A stretch of 64,000 bases of DNA, from positions 62,001-126,000 of the forward strand of contig JAJCXY010000041.1 of the NCBI GenBank assembly GCA_029263215.1, in the 5' to 3' direction. Made by a program: the position numbers and the translations under genes. The notes beneath the pieces were generated by a model that made no database searches, was not told the origin of the DNA, and saw only the letters and a program-made list of their open reading frames with translations. Positions 50,076 to 58,251 of the stretch are shown piece after piece. The stretch's first letter is position 1; each line of letters begins with the position of its first letter. This DNA comes from Acidimicrobiales bacterium. Lineage in GTDB: Bacteria > Actinomycetota > Acidimicrobiia > Acidimicrobiales > Aldehydirespiratoraceae.

Positions 50076-50891
50076 TCAGGCGGAGATGGAAGCCAGAGGC
50101 GCCAGGTCGCGCTGAGCCTGACGTCGTTCGAGATAGCGCTGGATCGGCGCATCGACGGCGATGATCACCAGCACGAGAACCGCAGCACCGACCGCGTCGA
50201 GCCACCAATGGTTGGCGGTGAGCACAACCGCTGCGGTCATCATGAGGGGATGGCCGAGCGACAACCAGCGCCATCGTGAGGCGCTGGAGATCACGATCGC
50301 CCACGCCCCGATCAGGGCCCACGCCACATGAAGCGAAGGCATCGCGGCGATCTGATTGGCGGTGCTGGAGATCGTCTCACTGTCGTAGATCCTCGGACCG
50401 TAGGTCTGGAGGGTGTCGACGAAGCCCATGTCGGGGAACCAGCGGGGAGGCGCGAGCGGGAACACCAGATGCACGGCCAGAGCGGTGAACGTTGTGCCGA
50501 ACAGCACCCGCCGAGCGCGTCCGTAGCAGCTGTAGTGGCGAGAGAACAACCAGATGAGCAGGATAGCGGTGCCGCCGAAATGGGCGAAGAAGTAGTAGCG
50601 GTTGAGCATCCACACCACGGCGTCGCTGCCGAGGATGGTGGACTGGAAGGTGACCTCGTTGAATATGCCGATGGTGCGTTCCCAGTTGACGACGGTCTGG
50701 GAGTTGGTGAAAGCCTGATCGATCTCGTCCTTCACGACGAGTCGTACCAGCCGATAGACGATCAAGCCGCCCAGGATGAGCGCGACTTCCCGGCTGACCA
50801 GCCAGCCGTAGCGTCGGTGGGGCCGCGACGAGGCGCGCGCCGGCGGAGGAGGTGCCGAAGTTTCGGGTTCGTCGATTGCGATCTGCGTCAT
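50076..50891 (-). CDS. PAP2-family membrane phosphatase/phosphotransferase (IPC-synthase-like)
   Basis: A 271-residue membrane protein with about six TM helices (for example LILGGLIVYRLVRLVV, HFGGTAILLIWLFS, VLFGTTFTALAVHLVFPLA). Motifs of the aureobasidin-resistance/inositol-phosphoceramide-synthase-like PAP2_3 group are HLVFPLAPPRWFPDMG, AAMPSLHVAWALIGAWA (catalytic His, about residues 187-203) and ANHWWLDAVGAAVLV (nucleophile His and Asp, about 229-243). It may transfer phospho-head groups to lipids or dephosphorylate lipid phosphates at the outer membrane face. In actinobacteria a role in inositol phospholipid or glycolipid synthesis is possible (inference). The AT-rich gap at 50892-50947 probably holds its promoter. 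Confidence 0.88.
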   Translation of the reverse strand: MTQIAIDEPETSAPPPPARASSRPHRRYGWLVSREVALILGGLIVYRLVRLVVKDEIDQAFTNSQTVVNWERTIGIFNEVTFQSTILGSDAVVWMLNRYYFFAHFGGTAILLIWLFSRHYSCYGRARRVLFGTTFTALAVHLVFPLAPPRWFPDMGFVDTLQTYGPRIYDSETISSTANQIAAMPSLHVAWALIGAWAIVISSASRWRWLSLGHPLMMTAAVVLTANHWWLDAVGAAVLVLVIIAVDAPIQRYLERRQAQRDLAPLASISA

Positions 50892-50947
50892 CGCGCCCTC
50901 CGCAGTCTCTTAACCATACATACTCTCAATTTGTTCCGCAGTGAAGT

Positions 50948-51421
50948 TTATCCGTCGGTTTCGGTGCCGGCCCCGGATGGAGTGAGGCCGGTGGGATCGC
51001 CGACTCCGTCGGCATCGAGCGCGTCGGCTTGATCTGATGCGGCGAGGGCGTCGATGAGCGAACCCACGAACGCGAAGACGGCCCGGTCGCTGCTGTCGTC
51101 GGCGAGGCGATACTCCTCGATTGCGGCGACGATGGCGCTCTTGGTGTTGCCGCCCATCAATCCATCGACAGGCCCGGGATCGAATCCGAGGTCGGTGAGG
51201 TAGAGCTGCAACACACCGACCTCGTCGGAATTGAGGGGCTGGTCGGGTTCGACCGCGGCGACAGAGAGGTCGACTACGTCCTCCACGTCGGCACTTTCGG
51301 CCACGATCGCACCCTCGTCTCCGAATGCCTCCTTGACCACGGGCGCGGCGATGCGAGCGGTACCCATAAGGGCTATGCCCACGATCAGCAGGATGAAGAC
51401 GCCTTGGATATGACTGCGCAT
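50948..51421 (-). CDS. Membrane-anchored protein with peptidoglycan-binding-like domain
   Basis: A 157-residue protein: an uncleaved signal anchor or signal peptide (HIQGVFILLIVGIALMGTARI, about residues 4-24 in part), an acidic linker, then a PG_binding_1-like module DEVGVLQLYLTDLGFDPGPV then GLMGGNTKSAIVAAIEEYRL (about 67-108), and a low-complexity acidic tail. The L-Q-x-x-L-x-x-L-G-x-x-x-G-x-x-D/G-G pattern is clear. Binding to peptidoglycan is inferred. GAGGAA lies 7 nt before ATG 51421, which fixes this start against longer upstream readings. Confidence 0.8.
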   Translation of the reverse strand: MRSHIQGVFILLIVGIALMGTARIAAPVVKEAFGDEGAIVAESADVEDVVDLSVAAVEPDQPLNSDEVGVLQLYLTDLGFDPGPVDGLMGGNTKSAIVAAIEEYRLADDSSDRAVFAFVGSLIDALAASDQADALDADGVGDPTGLTPSGAGTETDG

Positions 51422-51523
51422 GGGAGATTCCTCAGGCTCGATCGTCCCAAAGAAGACGCTCGAGTTCACGTTTTGGTTCCCGATCGTCACGAGCTTGAAA
51501 TACTGCCGACGGGTGACACAGGC

Positions 51524-51964
51524 TCAGTTCCCAGCACTGATGCGCATTTCCGCCTCATCCAGCGCGGCAACCACGAAGCCTGCAATTCCTTCGGGGAGTC
51601 TATCGCGTCGCAACGCCCGGCCTCCGACCCAATCGCCGCCGATGAGGGTCACGACGTCGGCCACCTTGTCGACCACCTTGCCCGCATGGATCGCGTAGGT
51701 CACGAAGCCGGCGGTTGGTTTACCCCAGATTCCCGGCATCTCGAGCAGCTGACCGGCGCCACCGGGACGATGGCCGGCAACGATGATTCCGTCGGTCCAG
51801 GTGCCGAGGAAAACCATGTCGGCCGTGGTGAGGAATTCGAGGTTGGTTTTGCCGGTGGGCCAGACGCCGACCTCATGGCCGAGCTCTTGGGCCGCGGCTG
51901 CGACAAGCTCGGCGGCGCGGGCGGTGTTGCCCGTGCGACTCTCGTAAACAACGGCGACCTTCAC
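51524..51964 (-). CDS. Flavodoxin-domain protein
   Basis: A 146-residue flavodoxin-like protein: VKVAVVYESRTGNTARAAEL gives the first strand and the FMN phosphate loop (S-x-T-G-N-T), followed by FLTTADMVFLGTWTDGIIVAG (second FMN loop) and a central strand AGFVTYAIHAGKVVDKV. It is short but covers the fold. Such proteins carry electrons or act as small FMN reductases in the cytosol. The GTG start at 51964 coincides with the first strand and has an AGGATCC-like upstream sequence; longer reading to 51997 is less likely. Confidence 0.85.
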   Translation of the reverse strand: MKVAVVYESRTGNTARAAELVAAAAQELGHEVGVWPTGKTNLEFLTTADMVFLGTWTDGIIVAGHRPGGAGQLLEMPGIWGKPTAGFVTYAIHAGKVVDKVADVVTLIGGDWVGGRALRRDRLPEGIAGFVVAALDEAEMRISAGN

Positions 51965-52038
51965 TGGGGATCCTTCGACTCGTGTGGTGCGACCCACTGA
52001 TCATCCCAGAGAGACGGGCCGAGCGCACGACTCGGCGC

Positions 52039-53721
52039 TCAGTCGAGGGCAACCTGATTTCGCCCCTTCGACTTGGCCCGATAGAGAGCGGCATCGGCTC
52101 GCTCCTTCAGGTTGGTCGCTGGTCCGGTCTCGAGAGTCGCGATCCCGACCGAGACGGTGAGGCGACCGCCGGGCTGGAGCTGTTCGCCTGGCAATTCGAG
52201 GGTCTCGATGGAGCATCGAACTCGCTCGGCCACGTTGAACGCTTCGTCGGGAGTCGCCCCCGGCAGCAGTATCGAGAACTCCTCACCGCCGTAGCGGTAA
52301 ACGACATCCTCGGCTCGTACACAAGCGGCGATGCATCGGGCGACGGCCTTGAGGGCGTTGTCGCCGGCGCCATGCCCGTGGGTGTCGTTGTAGATCTTGA
52401 AGTGGTCGACATCGATCATCGCGAATCCCACCGACCGATCGGCCGCAGTGGCCGACGCCAGCGCGGTCTCGAGGTCGCCGTCGAGGCGTCGACGGTTACC
52501 CAGTGACGTGAGGCCATCCACCATCGCCATGGTTTCCATGGATCCCAGCTCCTCGGCTCTCGCGAGAGCGCCACCGACAGCGGGGACGAGCAGTTCGAGC
52601 CGATCGCGGGTTTCCTCGTTGAACTCCCGATTGGCCTCGCGCCAGACCACGACCGCACCGATGATGATGCCCTCGTGAACCACCGGCACTGCGGCGACGG
52701 CAACCGGCGACGAGGGCCACAAGGGGTCGCTTTGGAGGGTGGCGAGAAGGGGCTGGCCCGTTTCGACGACGCGGTTGATCGAGGAGGAGGTGATTATCGG
52801 GACTGTGCCGGCGACGCGGAGACCCTCGGGAACGCTGCGTAGCAGGACCGCGTCGGAGCCTCGCGCCAGTTGGCGGGCTGCCGATGTCGTGATCTCAGCG
52901 ACTTCGGCCTCACTACGAGCACCGGTGAGCAGGCGATGGGCCTCGATCACCTCGGTGGTGCCTGAGTTGGGCACCGATCTGTGGCGTCGGAGGGTCATGG
53001 CTGCGATTCCGAGCAACACGCCACCGCACGCGGCGCCGGCCGCGATGAGTAGCCAGTTGGGTCCGGGGGGTGTCGTGCGCTGATCGGTGACCATCTCCGC
53101 GACCATCCGCCCCAGCTCGTCGATTTCGGCATCGAGGAGTTGGTTCAGCTGGTGGGCGTCGGCGAGTCGCTGGAGTGCGTCTGCAAGCTGCACCTCGAGG
53201 CTCGGTGGTGGTGCGCCCGGAGGACGGAAGGCCGGAGGAGCTCCGTCGATCAGCAGCTTGTCGAGGGTGGCGATGTATTCATGGCCGGAGATGAACTCCG
53301 GCTCGCCGGCGAGGAGGCGTAGCTTCCACTCCGGTGGCAGCTGGCCGACGGTGAACGCGAGGTCCTGGTTCTGGCCCGCGGGGAGGAGATTGAACGCGCG
53401 GACCCGTGTTGCCAGCTCGACGTCGATCGCGGTGAGTACCTCGAAGACCTGTGTCCGAGTGGTTTCGGGCCACTCACCGAACGCCCTGTGGATTCGTTCG
53501 AACTGGGCGGAGTTGTCGACCGCGAAGGCGTCGAGTTCGTAGAGTAGGGCGATCTCGTGGAGCAGCAGGCGAAGGGTGTCTTCTGAGAGGCGATCGGGGA
53601 CCACCCAGCCTTCGCGAAAGAACAGATCATCAACGGGATCGGCTTCGGCCTGCGCAGGGCCGACAAGGGCCGCGGTGATGAGCACCACGAGAAACGCCAA
53701 GGCCGCCAGTCGGTCTAACAC
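52039..53721 (-). CDS. Membrane-bound diguanylate cyclase with GAF-like domain
   Basis: A 560-residue c-di-GMP synthase. Signal peptide 1-25 (GPAQA cleavage), an extracytoplasmic helical sensor region of about 200 residues, one TM near 226-246 (LLIAAGAACGGVLLGIAAMT), a GAF-like domain (about 262-400, with AEITTSAARQLARGSDAVLL and EGIIIGAVVVWREANREF), then GGDEF (about 405-557). The active site is YRYGGEEFSILL, a functional GGEEF. An RxxD inhibitory site (RAED) lies 5 residues upstream, so product feedback inhibition is likely. Substrate: two GTP to c-di-GMP. The extracytoplasmic domain is not recognised. GTG start; it appears to be a single transcription unit. Confidence 0.9.
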   Translation of the reverse strand: MLDRLAALAFLVVLITAALVGPAQAEADPVDDLFFREGWVVPDRLSEDTLRLLLHEIALLYELDAFAVDNSAQFERIHRAFGEWPETTRTQVFEVLTAIDVELATRVRAFNLLPAGQNQDLAFTVGQLPPEWKLRLLAGEPEFISGHEYIATLDKLLIDGAPPAFRPPGAPPPSLEVQLADALQRLADAHQLNQLLDAEIDELGRMVAEMVTDQRTTPPGPNWLLIAAGAACGGVLLGIAAMTLRRHRSVPNSGTTEVIEAHRLLTGARSEAEVAEITTSAARQLARGSDAVLLRSVPEGLRVAGTVPIITSSSINRVVETGQPLLATLQSDPLWPSSPVAVAAVPVVHEGIIIGAVVVWREANREFNEETRDRLELLVPAVGGALARAEELGSMETMAMVDGLTSLGNRRRLDGDLETALASATAADRSVGFAMIDVDHFKIYNDTHGHGAGDNALKAVARCIAACVRAEDVVYRYGGEEFSILLPGATPDEAFNVAERVRCSIETLELPGEQLQPGGRLTVSVGIATLETGPATNLKERADAALYRAKSKGRNQVALD

Positions 53722-53751
53722 TGGGTCCCATCGGCACGGAGGCCGCAGGCT

Positions 53752-54006
53752 TCAGTTGTTGGAGCGGTTGAGAAGCTGGTTTCTGATCTTCTCGCATTCG
53801 GGGCAGACCGGATATTTCTTCGGGTCGCGGCTGGGCACCCATACCTTCCCGCAGATCGCTCGCACCGGTACCCCCTCCACCGCGGCACGGGCTGCGTCGG
53901 CCTTGCGCACGTAGTGGGCGAAACGGTCGTGGTCGCCGTCGTCGGTGACCGGCTGGGTGATGGTCTCCTCGACAGGAGCGGTGTGGATCTCCGGCATGGG
54001 CTCCAT
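53752..54006 (-). CDS. DUF3039 family protein
   Basis: An 84-residue protein. The C-terminal 45 residues are DUF3039 in full: RFAHYVRKADAARAAVEGVP, then VRAICGKVWVPSRDPKKYPV and CPECEKI. The three Cys (CGK...CPEC) with the preceding His suggest a small metal-binding fold. It is a widespread actinobacterial protein of unknown function. The N-terminal 30 residues are variable. ATG 54006 is used; 53997 (MPEIH) is an alternative. The ABC-F gene ends 44 nt upstream on the same strand. Confidence 0.88.
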   Translation of the reverse strand: MEPMPEIHTAPVEETITQPVTDDGDHDRFAHYVRKADAARAAVEGVPVRAICGKVWVPSRDPKKYPVCPECEKIRNQLLNRSNN

Positions 54007-54050
54007 TGTGCCGCGAAATAGACGCCCTAGGGCGCGAACGCCATCGCCTG

Positions 54051-55949
54051 TCAGTGGTCGAGTTCTTCGGCGGCCCGCTCCCACGCCTTCATGAGTTCAG
54101 CCCCCCGCGACTTGGCTGCCTCGTGCTGGGTGGCGATCCGGTGCACTTCTTCGGGCTTGTCGTAGATATCGGGATCGGCGAGTTGGGAGTGCAGCTTGGA
54201 GATCTCCGCTTCGGCCTGCGCGACGTCTCGTTCGAGGCGTTGCACCTTCTTGCGTAGGTCCTGGGAACCCTGACGGGTCTTTGCTCCGTCTCGCCGTCGC
54301 TCGGTGCGTGGATCGACCGGTTTCGAGGAGAGTCCCTTGGCCGAGGTCACCTTGGTGGGGTCGGCGGGAGTGAGCACCTTGTCGGGGACGCCGTCGTGCC
54401 AGGTGGCATGGCCATCGCGCACATCGATGATCGCGTCGGACACATTGCGGATCAGGTGGCGATCATGGGTGACCAACAGAACCGTGCCGGGGTATGCGGT
54501 GAGGGCATCCTCGAGAACATCACAGCTCGGAAGGTCGAGATGGTTGGTGGGCTCGTCGAGAACCAGCAGGTTGACCGGCTCGATCATCGTGCGAGCCAGG
54601 GCCAGCCGGGTGCGCTCTCCGCCGGACAGGTCGCCCACCTTGCGGTCGGCTGCGTCGCCGGAGAACCCGAACGAGCCCAGAACGGTTCGGAGGTTTCGCT
54701 TGCCAGGGTCGATGCCACCCGAGAACGCGGCGATCACCGTCTTCTCCAGATCGAGTTCGTCGGCCTGGTGCTGGTGAAACATCGCCACCTTCACGTTGTT
54801 GCCGAGTTGGGCAGTGCCGCTCGAGGCTTGGAGCTCTCCGAGGATGAGTCGTAGCAGGGTGGTCTTGCCCGCACCGTTGGGGCCGACGAGGGCCACGGTT
54901 TGGCCTCGCTCCACCGCGAGAGTCACATGGGAGACGACGGGGATGTCGCCGTAGCCGATGGTGGCATCGTTGAACTCGGCTACCACCCGCGATGATCGTG
55001 GTGGTTCGGGGAAGGCGAACTTGGCCACCAGTTCCTTGCGGTCGGGCACCTTGATCAGCTCGAGCTTTTCGAGGGTCTTGATCCGGCTTTGGACCTGGCG
55101 GGCCTTGGTGGCCTTGTAGCGGAATCGGTCGATGAACTGCTCGACCTTGGCCATGTCGCGGGCCTGGCGAGCGGCGGCGGCCTCGATGCGTTGGAGGCGC
55201 TCTTCTCGCGCCACGACGAACTCGGCGAATCCCCCTACGTATTCGAGGGCGGTCCCTTCCGCCAGTTCCACCACCCGATCAGCGACCGCGTCGATGAAGT
55301 CGCGGTCGTGGCTGACGAACAACAGGGCACCGGGCCATGCGGCCAACTGTTGTTCGAGCCAGGCGACGGAGTCGACATCGAGATGGTTGGTGGGCTCGTC
55401 GAGGATGAGCACGTCGGGCTTGGCGAGCAGGAGGCGAGCCAGGGCCACGCGCATGCGCCAGCCCCCCGACAGTTCACGAACGGGGCGGTCGGCGTCGGCG
55501 TCCTTGAATCCGAGGCCCGCGAGAACCTTGCGGGCCTCGGCCTCCAGTGCGTAGCCGCCCATTGCCTCGAAGCGCCCCTGCACGTCGCCGTATTCGGCCA
55601 AGACCTGTTCGGCATCGGCACCAGGGTCGGATAGCAGGCCCTCGAGCTCGTGGAGTCGGTGGCCGAGGTCCGCAAGAGGGCCCGCTCCGGCCATCACTTC
55701 TTCGATCACGAGTCCTGTTGCCGTGTCGACGAGATCCTGAGGTAGGTAGCCGAGTGTCATCTCCCGGGGCCGGGTGATCGAACCTTCATCGGGATCAGCG
55801 TCGCCCACGAGGATCTCGATGAGAGTGGTCTTGCCGGTGCCGTTGCCGCCGACGAGTGCGATTCGTCGGCCCGCGGAGAGTTGAAGGGTGACGTCGCCAA
55901 AGAGGCGACGGGGACCGTATGACTTGCCGAGTGCGGATGCGGTGAGCAC
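54051..55949 (-). CDS. ABC-F family ATPase
   Basis: A 632-residue soluble protein with two ABC ATPase domains and no membrane part. First domain: Walker A LVGGNGTGKTTLIEIL, signature ELSGGWRMRVALARLLLA, Walker B LILDEPTNHLD. An arginine-rich linker follows (RFRYKATKARQVQSRIKTLE). Second domain: LVGPNGAGKTTLLRLIL, DLSGGERTRLALARTM and LVLDEPTNHLDLPS. The C-terminal coiled coil is LRKKVQRLERDVAQAEAEIS. ABC-F proteins act on the ribosome in translation (EttA/Uup type) or antibiotic protection. The start at GTG 55949, 4 nt after surE stops, gives the usual N-terminus VLTASALGKSYG; an ATG at 56015 would overlap surE by 62 nt. Confidence 0.92.
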   Translation of the reverse strand: MLTASALGKSYGPRRLFGDVTLQLSAGRRIALVGGNGTGKTTLIEILVGDADPDEGSITRPREMTLGYLPQDLVDTATGLVIEEVMAGAGPLADLGHRLHELEGLLSDPGADAEQVLAEYGDVQGRFEAMGGYALEAEARKVLAGLGFKDADADRPVRELSGGWRMRVALARLLLAKPDVLILDEPTNHLDVDSVAWLEQQLAAWPGALLFVSHDRDFIDAVADRVVELAEGTALEYVGGFAEFVVAREERLQRIEAAAARQARDMAKVEQFIDRFRYKATKARQVQSRIKTLEKLELIKVPDRKELVAKFAFPEPPRSSRVVAEFNDATIGYGDIPVVSHVTLAVERGQTVALVGPNGAGKTTLLRLILGELQASSGTAQLGNNVKVAMFHQHQADELDLEKTVIAAFSGGIDPGKRNLRTVLGSFGFSGDAADRKVGDLSGGERTRLALARTMIEPVNLLVLDEPTNHLDLPSCDVLEDALTAYPGTVLLVTHDRHLIRNVSDAIIDVRDGHATWHDGVPDKVLTPADPTKVTSAKGLSSKPVDPRTERRRDGAKTRQGSQDLRKKVQRLERDVAQAEAEISKLHSQLADPDIYDKPEEVHRIATQHEAAKSRGAELMKAWERAAEELDH

Positions 55950-55953
55950 GAGC

Positions 55954-56778
55954 TCAGGCGAAGAAGTCGTCGAGGGCGGACTCTGCCTCTGCAACCGCTC
56001 GGCTAGCTGGGTCATCGCCGGTGATGCGGTCGAGCCAGGTCACCGACGCGTAGCCGGCCATTACCGCCCCTCCGTCGATGTCGAGGGGCATCTCGACTGG
56101 TTCGCCCCAAGTCATCTCGACGTGGAACGTGCCATCGTGACCGGGCTTGGGGACCATTCGAGCGCTGTCCATCGATCTTGGGGGAGCGGCGCCGACTTCG
56201 GTGCGCAGCCAGCCCTTCATCTCAGTGGCCGGTTGGTTCGGGACGTTGATGTTCAGAACCACTGGATCGGTCGGGAGGTCGTCGGCAAGTTGGGCGACCA
56301 TCAGGGCCGCGATGTCGGCAGCACCATGCCATTGCTGGCGATCGAGCGCGTCTTCCCAGCCCTGGCCTTCGATCCCGAACTGATCGACGGACTGGCTCAC
56401 AGCCACGCCCGAGATTCCACCGTTGCGGGCAGTGAGGCAGGCTCCGACGGTGCCCGAGTGGTAGATGCTGCGGCCCACGTTGGCACCCGGGTTTATTCCG
56501 GATACGACGAGATCGATTTCGCCGAAGAAGCCCATGCGTCCGAACATCGCGCAAAGTGCGGGCGGTGAGTTGATCGCCCACGACTCGTCGATGCCGTCGA
56601 CATGGCTGCGACGTACCTCTGGTTTCATGGTCAGGAGGGATCCGACAGCCGCACCGTAGCCGGAGTACTCCTCATCGGGCGCGGCTATGACCACCTCGCC
56701 AAACGGGCGCATGGCCCGAGCGAGAACATGGAGGCCGATCGAATCGATGCCGTCATCGTTGGTCACGAGAATCCGCAC
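55954..56778 (-). CDS. surE: 5'/3'-nucleotidase SurE
   Basis: A 274-residue metal-dependent phosphatase for 5'- and 3'-nucleoside monophosphates (survival protein E). It starts MRILVTNDDGIDSIGLHVL with the metal-binding Asp pair; EYSGYGAAV and VSGINPGANVGRSIYHSGTV (about residues 92-111) supply the Ser and Asn ligands and nucleotide site. The C-terminal half (VVLNINVPNQPATEMKGW and later VSVTWLDRIT-like strands) is also typical. The GTG start follows TAGGGT by 6 nt, so it is probably leaderless. The ABC-F gene begins immediately downstream and is likely cotranscribed. Confidence 0.93.
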   Translation of the reverse strand: MRILVTNDDGIDSIGLHVLARAMRPFGEVVIAAPDEEYSGYGAAVGSLLTMKPEVRRSHVDGIDESWAINSPPALCAMFGRMGFFGEIDLVVSGINPGANVGRSIYHSGTVGACLTARNGGISGVAVSQSVDQFGIEGQGWEDALDRQQWHGAADIAALMVAQLADDLPTDPVVLNINVPNQPATEMKGWLRTEVGAAPPRSMDSARMVPKPGHDGTFHVEMTWGEPVEMPLDIDGGAVMAGYASVTWLDRITGDDPASRAVAEAESALDDFFA

Positions 56779-56784
56779 CCGCCG

Positions 56785-56790
56785 ACCCTA
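56785..56790 (-). promoter_or_regulatory. -10 box of a leaderless promoter (surE)
   Basis: TAGGGT on the minus strand ends 6 nt before the GTG at 56778, and there is no ribosome binding site. Confidence 0.5.
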
Positions 56791-56813
56791 CCGGTGTGAA
56801 GCCCGCTGCCCGA

Positions 56814-57485
56814 TCAGGAAATGGTGTGGGAAAGTCGGATGATGCCGGTGCCGTGCAGCATCACCCCGGAGAGTACGAGGGCATGCCACACCTCATGGTG
56901 GCCGACTACACCGGGCCAGGGGTTGCCCCACCGGTTGTGCAACATGATGCCTCCGGCCGTGTACGCCAACCCGCCGAGAACCACGAGGGCGAGCACCACA
57001 ACTCCGTTGCCGGCCAGCCAGGGCAACAGGACCACCCCGGACCACCCGAGCGCACCGAAGAGCCAGTTGCCGGTGGAATCGACGGTTGAGAGCTTGCGGA
57101 GCTTGTGTCGAAAGGCCACCGCCGTGGCTCCCCAGACGAGGGCCAGCATCGGCAGCGCCACCACGTTGGGTCCGACAAGCAGCCAGTAGGCGGTCTGGGT
57201 GCCCGCGATGGCCACGAAGATCGTCCCATGATCGATCCTTCGAGCCCAGAGACGAGCTCGCGGGGTGTGCACATGGCAGTGGTAGATGGCGCTGGCCGTG
57301 AGCATCGCAACCACCGAGATCGTGAACACCCCGATTGCGAGGCGTGGCCTGAAACCGTCGGTGTACCAGATGAGTGCCAGCCCGGCCGCGGCGGTGGGGC
57401 CGGCCGCGAACTGATGGAGCCGCCCGCGAAGCAGGGGTACCGGACTGCCGTCGATTCCGACTCGCTTGCCGCGGCGCACGCTCAT
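56814..57485 (-). CDS. HlyIII/TrhA-type membrane protein
   Basis: A 223-residue protein with seven predicted TM helices. Family residues: LLRGRLHQFAAGPTAAAG at the start, MLTASAIYHCHVHTPRAR (S-x3-H motif, about residues 64-81), RRIDHGTIFVAIAGTQT (D-H, about 84-100) and the C-terminal GHHEVWHALVLSGVMLHG (H-x3-H, about 195-212). These conserved His/Asp form the hydrolase-like metal site of the CREST/PAQR superfamily to which hemolysin III belongs. Effects on membrane energetics and lipids are reported for TrhA; the substrate is unclear. ATG 57485 is chosen over 57515, which lies inside the region with the palindrome. Confidence 0.88.
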   Translation of the reverse strand: MSVRRGKRVGIDGSPVPLLRGRLHQFAAGPTAAAGLALIWYTDGFRPRLAIGVFTISVVAMLTASAIYHCHVHTPRARLWARRIDHGTIFVAIAGTQTAYWLLVGPNVVALPMLALVWGATAVAFRHKLRKLSTVDSTGNWLFGALGWSGVVLLPWLAGNGVVVLALVVLGGLAYTAGGIMLHNRWGNPWPGVVGHHEVWHALVLSGVMLHGTGIIRLSHTIS

Positions 57486-57507
57486 GGTGACCGAAGAGCT
57501 TAGTTTG

Positions 57508-57528
57508 GCGGCCAAAACCTTTGGCCGC
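57508..57528. promoter_or_regulatory. 21-bp perfect palindrome between HlyIII and two-component genes
   Basis: GCGGCCAAA-ACC-TTTGGCCGC has two perfect 9-bp arms and a 3-nt centre. It lies in the divergent region, 22 nt from the HlyIII start and 42 nt from the response-regulator start. It is a candidate operator for either gene. Confidence 0.55.
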
Positions 57529-57570
57529 GGGACTCACCGAGCTCTCACCTGCACGTGCGATGCTGGATGG

Positions 57571-58251
57571 ATGCCGACGATTATCATCGCCGAGGACGAC
57601 CGACGCGTACGGGAGTCACTCGTGCGAGCACTCGAGCTGGAGGGCTACGACGTGCGCGCGGTTCCCGACGGCGCCCGAGCCTTGGAGGCTCATGCAGAGC
57701 AGGCGGCTGATCTGCTGGTGCTCGATGTGTCGATGCCGAATGTGGATGGTCTGAGTGTGTGTCGCCGCCTGCGAGACAGGGGCGATCAGACGCCGGTGAT
57801 CATGTTGACCGCCCGCCATGAGGTGCCGGACAGGGTAGCTGGTCTCGATGCCGGTGCCGACGACTATCTGGTGAAGCCGTTCGCGCTCGATGAGCTCCTT
57901 GCCCGGCTACGGGCTCGGCTGAGGCTGGTCGGCGACGATTCCGACGCTGCCCTACGTATCGGTGACCTGATGATGGACGTGGCCGGCCGCCGCGTCGAGC
58001 GCTCGGGTCGGCCGATCGATCTTTCCAAGACGGAGTTCGATCTGTTCGAGGTGTTGCTGCTCAACCGTGGCGTCGTAATGAGCCGTGATCAGCTCTACGA
58101 CGCCGTCTGGGACGGCGCCCTCGATTCTGAATCAAAAACTCTCGATGTCTACGTGGGCTACCTGCGGCGAAAGCTCGAGGCAGGTGGAGCTCAGCGACTC
58201 GTGCACACCGTCCGAGGGCTCGGGTATGTGTGCCGCGAGGATCTCAAATGA
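57571..58251 (+). CDS. OmpR/PhoB-family response regulator
   Basis: A 226-residue two-component response regulator. Receiver domain 1-118: acidic pocket AEDD (residues 7-10), phospho-acceptor Asp52 in LLVLDVSMPNVDG, Thr in MLTARH and Lys in YLVKPFA. Winged-helix DNA-binding domain about 128-222 with IDLSKTEFDLFEVLLLNRG, MSRDQLYDAVW and TLDVYVGYLRRKLEAGG. It resembles the MprA/PrrA group. The stop overlaps the sensor kinase ATG by 4 nt. GATGCT ends 6 nt before ATG 57571, again leaderless-like, and the palindrome at 57508-57528 may be its binding site (inference). Confidence 0.93.
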   Translation: MPTIIIAEDDRRVRESLVRALELEGYDVRAVPDGARALEAHAEQAADLLVLDVSMPNVDGLSVCRRLRDRGDQTPVIMLTARHEVPDRVAGLDAGADDYLVKPFALDELLARLRARLRLVGDDSDAALRIGDLMMDVAGRRVERSGRPIDLSKTEFDLFEVLLLNRGVVMSRDQLYDAVWDGALDSESKTLDVYVGYLRRKLEAGGAQRLVHTVRGLGYVCREDLK

